From NCBI GenBank assembly GCA_009929695.1, contig RZZW01000027.1:1-42626 (forward strand): 42,626 nt of DNA, read 5' to 3'. Origin of the DNA: Clostridia bacterium. Its GTDB lineage: Bacteria; Bacillota; Clostridia; Oscillospirales; Ruminococcaceae. Positions 1-8,884 of the stretch are shown here, piece after piece. Each line of letters begins with the position of its first letter. The stretch's first letter is position 1. The translations under genes were made by a program, and so were the position numbers. Under the pieces are notes generated by a model, which saw only the letters and a list, made by a program, of their open reading frames with translations, was not told the origin of the DNA and did not search any database.

Positions 1-2
1 TA

Positions 3-1277
3 AACCACATGGCAAACGGAATGTCTCGCACATATATTCTTTCCGGCTTTGTGGGAAGCGACGGTTTTAGAAATCTTTGCGGTCAGTATGGCATAAAGCT
101 GGGTACTGTAAATCTCACTCAAAACCGTGACCAAAACACCGTTGCAACAGCCTTTGTGCACAGATTATATATACACGCGCTCGGAAGAACAACAGTAAGC
201 GAAGCCGACCTTAATTCACGCGTAGGCGACTTGCGTTCAAACAAAATCACCGCTGCCAATATGCTAAAAGAGATATTCTCAAGCGATGAATATAAGGGCA
301 GAAATTTAGACAACGCAGAGTTTGTACATGCGTCTTATAAAACGCTATACGGCCGCGATGCACGTGATGCCGAGCTTGGGCAAAAGCTTTCTTACCTCAA
401 TGCACATTCGACGCAAGACTTGCTTGCAGTACTTATTGACAGCAGTGAATTTAAAACCATATGTGCGGCCGCGGGGATAACATCGGGATCGCTCACTCAG
501 TCTAAGGCTGTGTATAATATTTTAGATGTATCCGCATATCAAAATACAATTAACTGGTCGGCAGTAGCAGCTTCCGGCAAGGTTGACGGTGTAATGATAC
601 GTGCCGTTTCCACATCTAATACATCTAATGGCCCATATGTTGACCCTTACTTCGCGGCAAATGTTATCGGAGCTAAACGTGCCGGGCTTAAAGTGGGCGT
701 TTACTATGTGCTGTATGGTCAAAACATTGGAGAATGCGCCAGCGAGGTCAACCTAATGCTAAGTGAGATTGCAAAGCTTGAAGCACAGGGATATTACATT
801 GACCTGCCTGTAGCGTGCGACCTTGAATATAATACTGGCAAGCTAAGCGCCGGTTATTTGACAACGCTCGGAAGATATTCGATGGACCTTATTGAGCTTG
901 CAGGCTATTATCCGCTTTTGTACACAGGTGCTAATTTTTCACAGAACAGCCTTAATTTAAGCGAAATAGGCAACCGTGATTTATGGATTGCCTGGTATCC
1001 GTATCTTTTACATAACAGCATTGTATACGGCATCAAGGGCACGCCATACGAGAATGTCTTAGCGCCAATTGAAGCTACGCCGTGCACCAAAAGCGGCAAC
1101 CCTACAAACCCGGCGACAGTAGGCGTAAATTCATATTCGATATGGCAGTACCGCAGTGACGCAAACATAAGCGGCATAAACGGCAAGGTTGATATAAACT
1201 ACGCCTATAAGGACTACGCAACTATACTTGCAACGACTACACGCAGTGACGGCACCAAGTGGAATCATCTTAAATAA
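3..1277 (+). CDS. DUF4214 plus GH25 lysozyme-like surface protein (5' partial)
   Basis: The reading frame is open to the left edge, and the first ATG (position 9) has no ribosome binding site, so this is the C-terminal part of a longer protein. Residues from the edge to about 150 form one partial and one full DUF4214 unit (motifs RLYIHALGR and KTLYGRDARDAEL), a repeat domain common in secreted clostridial proteins. Residues about 170-415 form a GH25 muramidase-like domain: strand 1 Asp in DVSAYQ, the acidic pair in CDLEY, and IWQY near the end. GH25 enzymes cleave the MurNAc-GlcNAc bond of peptidoglycan; the catalytic Asp and Glu positions look intact. The likely role is cell-wall remodelling at the surface or host-side lysis. 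The protein is encoded next to polysaccharide genes, though on its own transcript. I am fairly sure of the domains and unsure of the full length. Confidence 0.85.
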   Translation, partial: NHMANGMSRTYILSGFVGSDGFRNLCGQYGIKLGTVNLTQNRDQNTVATAFVHRLYIHALGRTTVSEADLNSRVGDLRSNKITAANMLKEIFSSDEYKGRNLDNAEFVHASYKTLYGRDARDAELGQKLSYLNAHSTQDLLAVLIDSSEFKTICAAAGITSGSLTQSKAVYNILDVSAYQNTINWSAVAASGKVDGVMIRAVSTSNTSNGPYVDPYFAANVIGAKRAGLKVGVYYVLYGQNIGECASEVNLMLSEIAKLEAQGYYIDLPVACDLEYNTGKLSAGYLTTLGRYSMDLIELAGYYPLLYTGANFSQNSLNLSEIGNRDLWIAWYPYLLHNSIVYGIKGTPYENVLAPIEATPCTKSGNPTNPATVGVNSYSIWQYRSDANISGINGKVDINYAYKDYATILATTTRSDGTKWNHLK

Positions 1278-1281
1278 ACAA

Positions 1282-1327
1282 AAACGCCGCGGACTATTTT
1301 AATAAAATATGTCTATATGCGGCGTTT
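1282..1327 (+). terminator. possible hairpin after the GH25 gene
   Basis: A nine-base stem (AAACGCCGC / GCGGCGTTT) with a long AT-rich loop of about 28 bases follows the GH25 stop. There is no clean U-run, so termination is only suggested. It lies between two convergent genes and could act in both directions. Confidence 0.4.
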
Positions 1328-1421
1328 ATCTATTTATATGTCTATATTGTAAAATATCTATATGTGAGGTATTTGAAGATTGATTTATACATTATTTTGT
1401 GGTATATTTAATATATGTTTA

Positions 1422-2774
1422 TTATTTTACCCCTGATACCTTGACAGCAAAGCTGACTAATTTATTTGCTTTTAGCTCGTCAAGTTGGGATTTATAGTAT
1501 TCACATTTAGAGTTTAACAGCGTTTCCGATTTCTCGTAATTTTCTATAACCTTTTTGCAGCTATCAAGCTCCTCGGAAAGATTTTCCGAATTTCTTTCAA
1601 GGGACACAATATAGTTATTCTTATTGGCTATATCTTGCTGCTGCATTTTCATCGCTTCGTCCTTTTCTGCCATTGATACCTGCTGCGCTTGCATGGCTGT
1701 GTCTTTATTGCACATCGCCTGCTGATGTTTGTGAATAGCAGCATCCTTTGCTTTAACAGCCTTTTCACTTTCTAAGAGAGCAGCATCTTTCGCTTCTATC
1801 GCTCTGCCCAATTCTACGGCATCATCAAAATGTTTGTCGGCTATAAGCACAAACATAGCTCTTTGCAGACCTGTATATATCGCCAAATCGTTTTCGAGCG
1901 TATAGGAAACTAACCAGTGCCATTTTTGGAGAATTTCACGCTGTTGGGATGGATCAATTTTATCTGACGAAAAAATTTGCGGGATAAAATTGGCGGCAAT
2001 TGTATATGCTTCTCTGTTAAAGCAGGCATTTTGGTTTGCGCCAACGAGCAAATCTTTAATATACAAATAGCTTTTGCTGATTGTTTCAAGCGCTTTTTCA
2101 TCAATCGTTCTTGAAACCGTATCTCCGGCGCGGTAATTATTTACAAGCACGTCAATATACACAAGCTTGCGGATACAAAGCATATATTCCAAAAGAAACA
2201 GTGTGTCCTCTGCAATTTTAATGTCCTGCTTGAAGCGTATATTGTTGGCGGAAATTATATCAGCGCGATAAATTTTACACCAAAAAATACCGTTTACCTC
2301 CATTGCGCAAAGCATATCGTCAGGCAAATTATACTCTTTGCGGTTTGCGAGCGCAAAGCAGCCGTTTTTGTCATTTATAATGGCTTTATCACACGCGACA
2401 TCGCGATAATAGCCTGTGACAAGCTCTGCATTGCTCGCTTGCGCCTCATCATAAAGCAACATACAGGCATCCGGCTCATAATAATCATCACTGTCCAAAA
2501 ACATTATATAAGGCGCACTGACATTTTCGAGAGCTATATTGCGCGGCAGCGACGCACCGCCGGAATTCTGCGTTGTTTGCAGAACTTTCACATTATTGTT
2601 TTTTTCAGCATATAAAAGCAAATACTCATAGCTGCCATCGTCAGAGCAATCATCCACGGCGATAATTTGAAGGTTTTCAATACCAATAGTTTGTTTCTCC
2701 AAAGACTCTAACGCATCTTTTATATATCTTAATGAATTATACACCGCTATAATAATACTTATTTTATATTTCAT
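1422..2774 (-). CDS. family 2 glycosyltransferase with C-terminal repeat coiled coil
   Basis: A GT-A fold glycosyltransferase occupies roughly residues 1-220: nucleotide-binding motif SIIIAVYNS at the N-terminus, VDDCSDDGS, and the DXD-type metal site FLDSDD. Such enzymes transfer a sugar from a nucleotide sugar during surface polysaccharide or teichoic acid synthesis on the inner face of the membrane. I chose the ATG at 2774 (450 residues) because GGAG lies 8 bases upstream; the frame continues 14 codons further without a better site. Residues about 329-398 are five 14-residue repeats beginning KD/KN, predicted as coiled coil, which is unusual for GT2 enzymes and may mediate complex formation. 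The gene is divergent from the GT4 cluster, sharing an intergenic region of about 85 bases. Confidence 0.87.
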   Translation of the reverse strand: MKYKISIIIAVYNSLRYIKDALESLEKQTIGIENLQIIAVDDCSDDGSYEYLLLYAEKNNNVKVLQTTQNSGGASLPRNIALENVSAPYIMFLDSDDYYEPDACMLLYDEAQASNAELVTGYYRDVACDKAIINDKNGCFALANRKEYNLPDDMLCAMEVNGIFWCKIYRADIISANNIRFKQDIKIAEDTLFLLEYMLCIRKLVYIDVLVNNYRAGDTVSRTIDEKALETISKSYLYIKDLLVGANQNACFNREAYTIAANFIPQIFSSDKIDPSQQREILQKWHWLVSYTLENDLAIYTGLQRAMFVLIADKHFDDAVELGRAIEAKDAALLESEKAVKAKDAAIHKHQQAMCNKDTAMQAQQVSMAEKDEAMKMQQQDIANKNNYIVSLERNSENLSEELDSCKKVIENYEKSETLLNSKCEYYKSQLDELKANKLVSFAVKVSGVK

Positions 2775-2859
2775 ATCTGATACTCCACTTCGATTGTCAT
2801 ATTGATAATACAACAAAAGAGCAGTGCTTGCAACACCTTAAACTGAAAGGAAAGTTAAA

Positions 2860-3390
2860 ATGGAACTAAACATCTGCAATCTGGACGCACTTATACAGAA
2901 TATAGAAGCCGAGGCTTCCGAGCATGAGGTTGATAAAGCGATCAGCGTTGCCGAAAAATCCGCTTACACTTGTGCGAACCGAACAGTTCCTCATATAAAT
3001 GCTGTGAGTTTAAATGCTTCTGTTTATCGCTGCACCGTGCAGAATAACGTTGTTAGTGAAAACTCTACCGCGTGCCGCATACCTATTTTCGGGAAGCTTA
3101 TATCGGCGTTTCGTAAGCTTATAAGAAAAATGCTGAGATTTTATATTTTGCCTATTGTAAATCAGCAAAATGTCTTTAATGCCTCCGTAACAGATGCATT
3201 AAGCTCGCTTAACGCCGCCCCCGCCAAAGATGCGGAACTGGAGGCACGAATAGACGCTCTTTCATATGCAATGTATTTGCGTCAAAAAAGTGACCTTGAT
3301 GTTTTGCGTGCTGAGGTCAATGAGCTTAAAGAGGCAAATGCTGCTCTTGAAAAAAAGCTTGACAGCTTAAATGACAAGGCAGGACGGTGA
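2860..3390 (+). CDS. coiled-coil protein of the polysaccharide cluster, function unknown
   Basis: A 176-residue protein with no recognised catalytic motif. It starts at an ATG with GAAAGGAAAG 6 bases upstream. A central basic amphipathic stretch (about 75-105, rich in R/K and ending FYILPIVNQQNVFN) resembles the short N-terminal segment seen before methyltransferase or glycosyltransferase domains in clostridial polysaccharide operons, but here no enzyme domain follows. Residues about 145-172 form a leucine-rich coiled coil (VLRAEVNELKEANAALEKKL). It is first in a tight operon, 6 bases before a GT4 gene. A scaffold or partner role for the glycosyltransferases is inference; the divergent GT2 also carries a coiled coil. 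No signal peptide or membrane segment is evident. Confidence 0.7.
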   Translation: MELNICNLDALIQNIEAEASEHEVDKAISVAEKSAYTCANRTVPHINAVSLNASVYRCTVQNNVVSENSTACRIPIFGKLISAFRKLIRKMLRFYILPIVNQQNVFNASVTDALSSLNAAPAKDAELEARIDALSYAMYLRQKSDLDVLRAEVNELKEANAALEKKLDSLNDKAGR

Positions 3391-3396
3391 ATATAA

Positions 3397-4494
3397 ATGA
3401 CATTTATAAGTATGCACCAATCCATTGTATCGCACGACGCCATAGGCAATGATATAGAGTTGATGACAAACGTATTTGCAAAGCAGCATAAAGCTGTTTG
3501 CTACGCGCAATACGGTTTAAATAAAAGCCTAAAATATATTGACGAAAAAAAATTTAACCTGCTGGCGCAAAGCCCTCAAACGGTAATAGTTTACCACCAT
3601 AGCGGACTTTGGGAAGACGGCGAAAAGCTGCTTGACGGAGCTAAAGCACAGATTGTTTTTAAATATCATAATATCACTCCGCCGAAGTTTTTTGCGCCAT
3701 ATTGTACAGCATATGAAAAAAGCTGTTTTGAGGGGCGCAAGCAAACCGAGCGTCTCATAAAGAAATTCCCCAACGCCTTTTGGCTGGCGGATTCGCAATA
3801 TAACGCAAGTGAGCTTTACGGTGTTGATAAGCAGCATATCGCTGTATGCGCGCCTTTTAATAAAATCGAGCGTTGGAGCAAGGCAAAGCCCGACGAAGCC
3901 GTTTTGAAAAGCCTTGTGTTAAACGAAAATATAAATGCTCTTTTTGTAGGCCGCTGTGCGCCGAACAAGGGGCATCTCGCGATGATTGAAGCTCTCGCCG
4001 TTTATTGTTCAAAATACAAAGACAGCCGGCTTCATCTGTGGATTATAGGCAAAAGCGACGATGCCTTGCACAGCTACAACACGCTTGTACACGGCGCTGC
4101 TGCATACTATGGTTTACGTGATAGAGTGCATATCATTGGTGAAATAAACGACAGCATATTGAAATCTTATTATATCGGCAGTGATTTCTATTTAAATATG
4201 AGCGAGCACGAGGGCTTTTGCGTGCCTGTTGTAGAAGCGCAGTATTTTGAGCTTCCTATTATTTCATTTAGTAGCTGCGCAGTGCCTGAAACAGTGGGTG
4301 AAAATCAACTTTTGCTTCATAAAAACAATCCTCTAGTTTTTGCAAAGGCTATGCACACGCTAGTGGAAAACAAAGAGCTTTCCTTCGCGCTTGGCGCACA
4401 AGGCAGAAAAAATTACGAGAGTCGGTTTACGGAAACTATACTTTCAAAAAGGCTTACCGAGATATTTGACGAAAGGTTCAAGGTTAAATTATGA
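3397..4494 (+). CDS. GT4 family glycosyltransferase
   Basis: A 365-residue GT-B fold retaining glycosyltransferase (group 1). The C-terminal half carries the donor-binding Rossmann domain: FVGRCAPNKG at about 185, and the E-x7-E type signature EHEGFCVPVVEA near 270. The N-terminal acceptor domain is less conserved (YHHSGLW, KYHNITPP). It should transfer a hexose or amino sugar from a nucleotide sugar to a lipid-linked glycan in the cytoplasm. It starts 6 bases after the coiled-coil gene, with a weak ribosome binding site overlapping that gene's end, and its TGA overlaps the ATG of the next GT4 (ATGA), so the genes are translationally coupled. The acceptor and sugar cannot be told from sequence. 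Confidence 0.88.
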   Translation: MTFISMHQSIVSHDAIGNDIELMTNVFAKQHKAVCYAQYGLNKSLKYIDEKKFNLLAQSPQTVIVYHHSGLWEDGEKLLDGAKAQIVFKYHNITPPKFFAPYCTAYEKSCFEGRKQTERLIKKFPNAFWLADSQYNASELYGVDKQHIAVCAPFNKIERWSKAKPDEAVLKSLVLNENINALFVGRCAPNKGHLAMIEALAVYCSKYKDSRLHLWIIGKSDDALHSYNTLVHGAAAYYGLRDRVHIIGEINDSILKSYYIGSDFYLNMSEHEGFCVPVVEAQYFELPIISFSSCAVPETVGENQLLLHKNNPLVFAKAMHTLVENKELSFALGAQGRKNYESRFTETILSKRLTEIFDERFKVKL

Positions 4495-5537
4495 AAATAG
4501 CTATAGCTAGTGTTCAAGTACCTTTTATCACAGGTGGTGCTGAAATTCTTGTTAATATGCTTCATGATGAGCTAAAAAAGCGCGGACATGAAGTATGCCT
4601 TGTCACAATGCCCTTTAAATGGTATCCTGAAAAATCGCTTATAGACTGCATGCTTATGGGGCGCATGATGGATTTAACGGAAGTAAACGGCGAAAAAATA
4701 GACCGTGTGATTGCTATGAAATTTCCTGCATTTTATGTCAAGCATCCTCATAAGTGCATATGGCTTATGCATCAGCATCGACAGGCTTATGACCTTTGGG
4801 GCACACAGTATGGTGATCTTGATAAAATGCCTAACGGCGAAAATATTCGCCAAATGATTACCATTAACGACACTAAATACCTCATGGAAGCAAAAAATAT
4901 ATATACTATAGCCAATAATACAACTGCCCGCTTAAAAAAATACAATAATCTTTCCAGCACCCCTCTTTATCATCCTCCGCTCGGATATGAAAAGATGCAT
5001 TGCGAAAATTTCGGAGATTACTTTTTTTATCCAAGCCGCATAGATCAGCTGAAACGACAGCGCCTGATGGTCGAAGCCGCACGATACGTAAAAACAGATG
5101 TGAAATTTGTAATCTCCGGTGGTGGAAGCGCTGCGGAGGTGCAGCATCTTAAAGAACAAATCTCTAAATACAATCTCGAAAACAAGGTCACGCTTACAGG
5201 CTTTATAAGCGAAGAAGAGAAAATTTCTTACTACGCAAACTGTCTCGGTGTATATTTTGGAGCGTATGATGAAGATTACGGCTATATCACGCTTGAAGGA
5301 TTTTACAGCGAAAAGCCTGTTATTGTGCATACAGATTCCGGTGGTCCGCTTGAATTTGTAGAGGACGGAAGAAACGGACGCGTAATTGAGCCTGATGCAC
5401 AGAAGCTTGCAAAATGCTTTGATGAATTTTACAATGACCGAAAATTGGCTGAAAGCATGGGTAAAGCAGGGCGCATATCTTTACGTGAAAAAAATATGGA
5501 TTGGGACTATATTATTGAAAAATTATTGGAGGATTGA
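4491..5537 (+). CDS. GT4 family glycosyltransferase
   Basis: A 348-residue GT-B glycosyltransferase. The N-terminus has the glycine-rich acceptor-side loop VPFITGGAE typical of GT4. The donor domain has FYPSRIDQLKRQ (about 180), VKFVISGGG and the signature EDYGYITLEGFYSEKPVI, where the two glutamate positions of the E-x7-E motif are recognisable with Asp/Glu at the first. Its ATG overlaps the upstream TGA by four bases, and the next gene begins 5 bases downstream after its own GGAGG site inside this gene's end. It is the middle of three successive GT4 genes, consistent with consecutive sugar additions to one repeat unit. The sugar specificity is unknown. Confidence 0.88.
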   Translation: MKIAIASVQVPFITGGAEILVNMLHDELKKRGHEVCLVTMPFKWYPEKSLIDCMLMGRMMDLTEVNGEKIDRVIAMKFPAFYVKHPHKCIWLMHQHRQAYDLWGTQYGDLDKMPNGENIRQMITINDTKYLMEAKNIYTIANNTTARLKKYNNLSSTPLYHPPLGYEKMHCENFGDYFFYPSRIDQLKRQRLMVEAARYVKTDVKFVISGGGSAAEVQHLKEQISKYNLENKVTLTGFISEEEKISYYANCLGVYFGAYDEDYGYITLEGFYSEKPVIVHTDSGGPLEFVEDGRNGRVIEPDAQKLAKCFDEFYNDRKLAESMGKAGRISLREKNMDWDYIIEKLLED

Positions 5538-5542
5538 TATAG

Positions 5543-6730
5543 ATGGATAAAAAAAAGACTTTACTTTATGTCAGTCCTTTTTGGCCGAAACAAAGTGGCA
5601 TAAGCGAATACAGCTCACATCTCGTGCAGGGTCTAAGCACAGAATTTGATGTCACACTTCTCACAGACGGATATCATCCCATCACACCATGGCTCTCTGA
5701 TTACCCTGTACTTTACCCTGACAGCAACAAAATAGCTTCGTTTGATTATATAATTTATAATTTTGGAAACTGCCCTGATTATCATTACTTTATGCTCGAT
5801 TTGCTAGACAAGCATCCCGGGTATGTTATATTGCATGACTTTTCACTTTACTATTTGATGACCTACGCCTTAGAACAAAAAGGTGATGTTTTATCAGATT
5901 TCTACGCTAGATACGGAAAGCAAATTATTGCAGACATCAAATATGATTTCAGAAAGACATGCCGGCCTTTTTTGCTAGCTTCTTCTTTCATGTCAGCTAA
6001 ATACCCTCTTAACGAAGATGTGCTTTTTAAAGCAAAAGGCATATTTACCCACTCTGAATATACCAAGCAGAATGTACAAAAAATTGTTGGGGATAAAATT
6101 CAGGTCAAGTCAATTTATCATGTAGAAAATATATTGGAAAATCTCACTGACCTCAAAAAAAGCGGACGTGAGCTTATGCGCAAGAAGTTTAACATCCCAA
6201 CCGATGCGCGCATCATCGGCGCTGCCGGATTTATTGCTGAAACAAAGCAAAATTTAATAACAGCACGCGCTGTAAAGCATTATAACGAAACCCACACCGA
6301 CAAGCTATATTATTGCATGATTGGCGCGGGTGATGTCGCTGATAAGTATATTGATAAATATATTTTAAAAACCGGATTTGTTGATAACGATGAGTTTTTC
6401 CCATATATTGCAGCTTGCGACGTCATTGCAAATTTGAGGTGGCCTTATGGCGGCGAGACAAGCGGCCCGCTTTTACAGTCAATGGCTATGGGCAAACCTT
6501 GCATCGTTACCGATGTAGGATATTTTTCAGAAATCCCTGATACCGCTGTTATAAAAGTTCCTCATGACATTACCGAAGCTGATTTGGAAACAATCATAGG
6601 TAAGGCGTTCAGTTCAGATGCTCTGCCTATAGGTCAGGCAGCATATAATTATGTTGCAGATAACTGCAATGCCTACACTATTGCAAAGCTGATAAGAGCT
6701 TTTATGGAGGATACTTCAGCCCGCCATTAG
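5543..6730 (+). CDS. GT4 family glycosyltransferase
   Basis: A 395-residue GT-B glycosyltransferase. The N-terminus SPFWPKQSGISEYSSHL is the typical acceptor-side loop of GT4 enzymes. The donor domain includes IIGAAGFIAETKQ (about 230), GFVDNDEFFPYIAACDV and GGETSGPLLQSMAMGKPCI, which holds the Glu of the signature. The ribosome binding site GGAGG lies at the end of the upstream gene, 8-10 bases before the ATG. It ends with TAG and is followed after 14 bases by a strong hairpin terminator, so it is the last gene of the polysaccharide operon. The product presumably acts on the same lipid-linked glycan as its two neighbours; no flippase or polymerase gene is in view. Confidence 0.88.
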   Translation: MDKKKTLLYVSPFWPKQSGISEYSSHLVQGLSTEFDVTLLTDGYHPITPWLSDYPVLYPDSNKIASFDYIIYNFGNCPDYHYFMLDLLDKHPGYVILHDFSLYYLMTYALEQKGDVLSDFYARYGKQIIADIKYDFRKTCRPFLLASSFMSAKYPLNEDVLFKAKGIFTHSEYTKQNVQKIVGDKIQVKSIYHVENILENLTDLKKSGRELMRKKFNIPTDARIIGAAGFIAETKQNLITARAVKHYNETHTDKLYYCMIGAGDVADKYIDKYILKTGFVDNDEFFPYIAACDVIANLRWPYGGETSGPLLQSMAMGKPCIVTDVGYFSEIPDTAVIKVPHDITEADLETIIGKAFSSDALPIGQAAYNYVADNCNAYTIAKLIRAFMEDTSARH

Positions 6731-6744
6731 TGCTAAAAGCAAAC

Positions 6745-6790
6745 AACCCCGAAGCCGTCATGTAAAAGTTTCATGACGGCTTCGGGGGTT
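6745..6790. terminator. bidirectional intrinsic terminator
   Basis: A near-perfect stem of about 18 bp (AACCCCGAAGCCGTCATG with its complement, one extra G on the right arm) with a loop of about 9 bases. It has AT-rich flanks on both sides and sits between convergent genes (GT4 operon on the plus strand, MacB permease on the minus strand), so it probably ends both transcripts. Confidence 0.85.
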
Positions 6791-6792
6791 TA

Positions 6793-8064
6793 TTATTCGT
6801 ATCGCAGTGCTTCGACGGGGTCCATCTTAGCGGCTTTGTTTGCGGGGTAGTAGCCGAAAAAGACGCCTATTGCCATTGAGAAGAGGACGGCTATTATTAT
6901 TACTGATATGCTTGGCGAGGCTGCGTAGCCGAGAAGCTTTGCACCTGCTGCACCGAGCATAAGGCCGACTAAAATGCCTATGATGCCGCCGATTATGCAT
7001 ATGATAACTGACTCGACTATGAATTGCAATCGTATGCTGCCGTTTGTTGCGCCGAGTGCCTTGCGCGTGCCAATTTCTCTTGTGCGCTCGGTTATCGAGA
7101 CTAGCATGATATTCATTACGCCGATGCCGCCGACAACGAGCGATATCGCGGCTATGACGGCTATCGCGAGCGACATTGTGCCCACCATTTCGGTCATAGT
7201 CTCCATGAGCGAAGCCATGCTTGACGCTGTGGCGGTGTAGGTGCTGTTTCTTGTGTAATAATACGCAAAAAACTCCTCTGTCTGGTCGAGAAAATCTGTC
7301 GGGGCGTCCGCGGAGCCTACGACTGTAAAGGTCTGATAGCCCGCGCTTGCGCCGTCGATTTGCTTTGCCGTTGAGAGCGGAATATACATTGTCGTCGTCG
7401 GCACGCTGTCTGTCGACGAGAGTGTAAAGCCGTTTGCTTCATATGTGAACACGCCGACCACGTAAAACGTATAGATTTTTGTGCCGTAGGTAATCGTGAA
7501 CGACTTGCCAATCGGGTCGACATTTGCGCCGAAAAGCTCGTCGCACAAAACGTCGCTGACTACCGCGACGGGCTTTGAGTTGTCGATATCGTACTCATTT
7601 ATAAAGCGCCCGTTTATTATTTCCTCGTTTGCGACATCGTTATATTCGAGATTGCAGCCTGTTATGTTTACGCCCGCGCTCTGCGTGCCGTTTATGGCGG
7701 TGTTGCTGCCGACTGACTCCACCAAGCCTATTGCGAAAATATCGTCGCCGTATGCCGCCTTATATTCGGCTATCATGTCGTCAGTCAAGAGGTCGCTCGC
7801 GGCGGGTGTCGAGGGGCGGAACATTCGCGTCATGCCGCCCTCTGTTGTGTCGCTGCTGCTCTTTTGAGTTATACTAACGGTGATATTTGTCGCGCCCATG
7901 CTCTGCATACTCTCGGTGAGCGCCGTCGTCATTGAATTGCCAACCGTCATTATGCCTATGACAGAGCCTATACCTATTATAATGCCGAGCATTGTGAGCA
8001 GCGCGCGCATTTTATTTGCGAGCAGCCCGCTTATGGCGAGGCTGATGTTTTCGAGAAAAAGCAT
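6793..8064 (-). CDS. MacB-type ABC transporter permease (FtsX family)
   Basis: A 423-residue permease with one N-terminal transmembrane helix (about 18-40), a large extracytoplasmic MacB periplasmic-core domain (about 45-270) and three C-terminal helices forming the FtsX domain (VVGGIGVMNIMLVSITERTREIGTRKALGA is split across the first loop). In Gram-positives such proteins pair with an ATPase and a membrane fusion protein to export peptides or antimicrobial compounds by a mechanotransmission cycle. The start at 8064 has GGGGTG upstream and its ATG overlaps the TAA of the ATPase gene (TAATG), indicating translational coupling; the 24 extra codons upstream lie inside the ATPase gene. Substrate unknown. 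Confidence 0.92.
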   Translation of the reverse strand: MLFLENISLAISGLLANKMRALLTMLGIIIGIGSVIGIMTVGNSMTTALTESMQSMGATNITVSITQKSSSDTTEGGMTRMFRPSTPAASDLLTDDMIAEYKAAYGDDIFAIGLVESVGSNTAINGTQSAGVNITGCNLEYNDVANEEIINGRFINEYDIDNSKPVAVVSDVLCDELFGANVDPIGKSFTITYGTKIYTFYVVGVFTYEANGFTLSSTDSVPTTTMYIPLSTAKQIDGASAGYQTFTVVGSADAPTDFLDQTEEFFAYYYTRNSTYTATASSMASLMETMTEMVGTMSLAIAVIAAISLVVGGIGVMNIMLVSITERTREIGTRKALGATNGSIRLQFIVESVIICIIGGIIGILVGLMLGAAGAKLLGYAASPSISVIIIAVLFSMAIGVFFGYYPANKAAKMDPVEALRYE

Positions 8065-8879
8065 TATGCTCTCACCCCTTTTCTGGGTCGTGTGCCGATG
8101 ATTTTGCCGTCGCTTATTGTGATTATGCGCTGGCATTCCTCGGCAAGCTCGTGCGAGTGTGTGATGAGCACTATTGTTTTGCCCTGCTGCTCGTGCAGGC
8201 GGTGGAAAATATCCATTACAAGGCGGCCTGTTTTGCTGTCGAGCGCGCCTGTGGGTTCATCAGCGAGGATAATTGCGGGGTCGTTTGCCATGCTGCGCGC
8301 TATTGCGACGCGTTGCTTTTGACCGCCGGAAAGCTCATTTGGCTGATGCGTTGCACGGTCTGTCATCTCGACAAGCTCCAAAAGCTCCTTCGCCCGCTTT
8401 GAGCGCTCGGCACGCGGCACCTTGTCGTACATCATCGGCAGCTCGACGTTTCTAAGCGCATTTGTGCGCGAAATTAGGTTGAAGGTTTGGAACACAAAGC
8501 CTATTTTTTCGCAGCGTATGCGCGAAATTTCCAAATCTCCGAGCTTGCTCACGTCAACTCCGTCGAGCATATATGTGCCTGACGTCGCCTTGTCGAGCGC
8601 GCCTATTATATTCATGAGCGTCGATTTACCGCTGCCGGACGCGCCGACAATCGCGACAAACTCGCCCTTATACACCTCAAAATTTATGCCGTGCAGTATC
8701 TCAAGCTCGCTTTCCGTGCCGATATAAAAGCTTTTTACGATGTTCTCCATGCGGATAATCGGCGTTTGACCTTGCACGGTAGCAGCCGCCGCATTTTCGG
8801 CGCTTTGGCGTATTGCGTCGGCTTTTTGAGCAAGCTCTGCCTGCGCGGTGCTGAGTGGTTGCTGTGTGTTGTTGGGCAT
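8064..8879 (-). CDS. MacB/LolD-type ABC transporter ATP-binding protein
   Basis: A 271-residue ATPase. Walker A GASGSGKST is at 79-87, the Q-loop Gln at 131, the ABC signature LSGGQ at 183-187, Walker B IILADE at 203-208 and the switch His at 241. The sequence is of the MacB/LolD class (GVDVSKLG, FVFQTFNLI). It energises the permease encoded immediately downstream. The first 40 residues are an Ala/Gln-rich extension not needed for the fold; an internal ATG at Met44 would give a family-sized protein, but the upstream ATG has a good GGGAGG site 9 bases away, so I keep it. It starts 5 bases after the adaptor gene's stop. Confidence 0.93.
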   Translation of the reverse strand: MPNNTQQPLSTAQAELAQKADAIRQSAENAAAATVQGQTPIIRMENIVKSFYIGTESELEILHGINFEVYKGEFVAIVGASGSGKSTLMNIIGALDKATSGTYMLDGVDVSKLGDLEISRIRCEKIGFVFQTFNLISRTNALRNVELPMMYDKVPRAERSKRAKELLELVEMTDRATHQPNELSGGQKQRVAIARSMANDPAIILADEPTGALDSKTGRLVMDIFHRLHEQQGKTIVLITHSHELAEECQRIITISDGKIIGTRPRKGVRA

Positions 8880-8884
8880 TGTGC

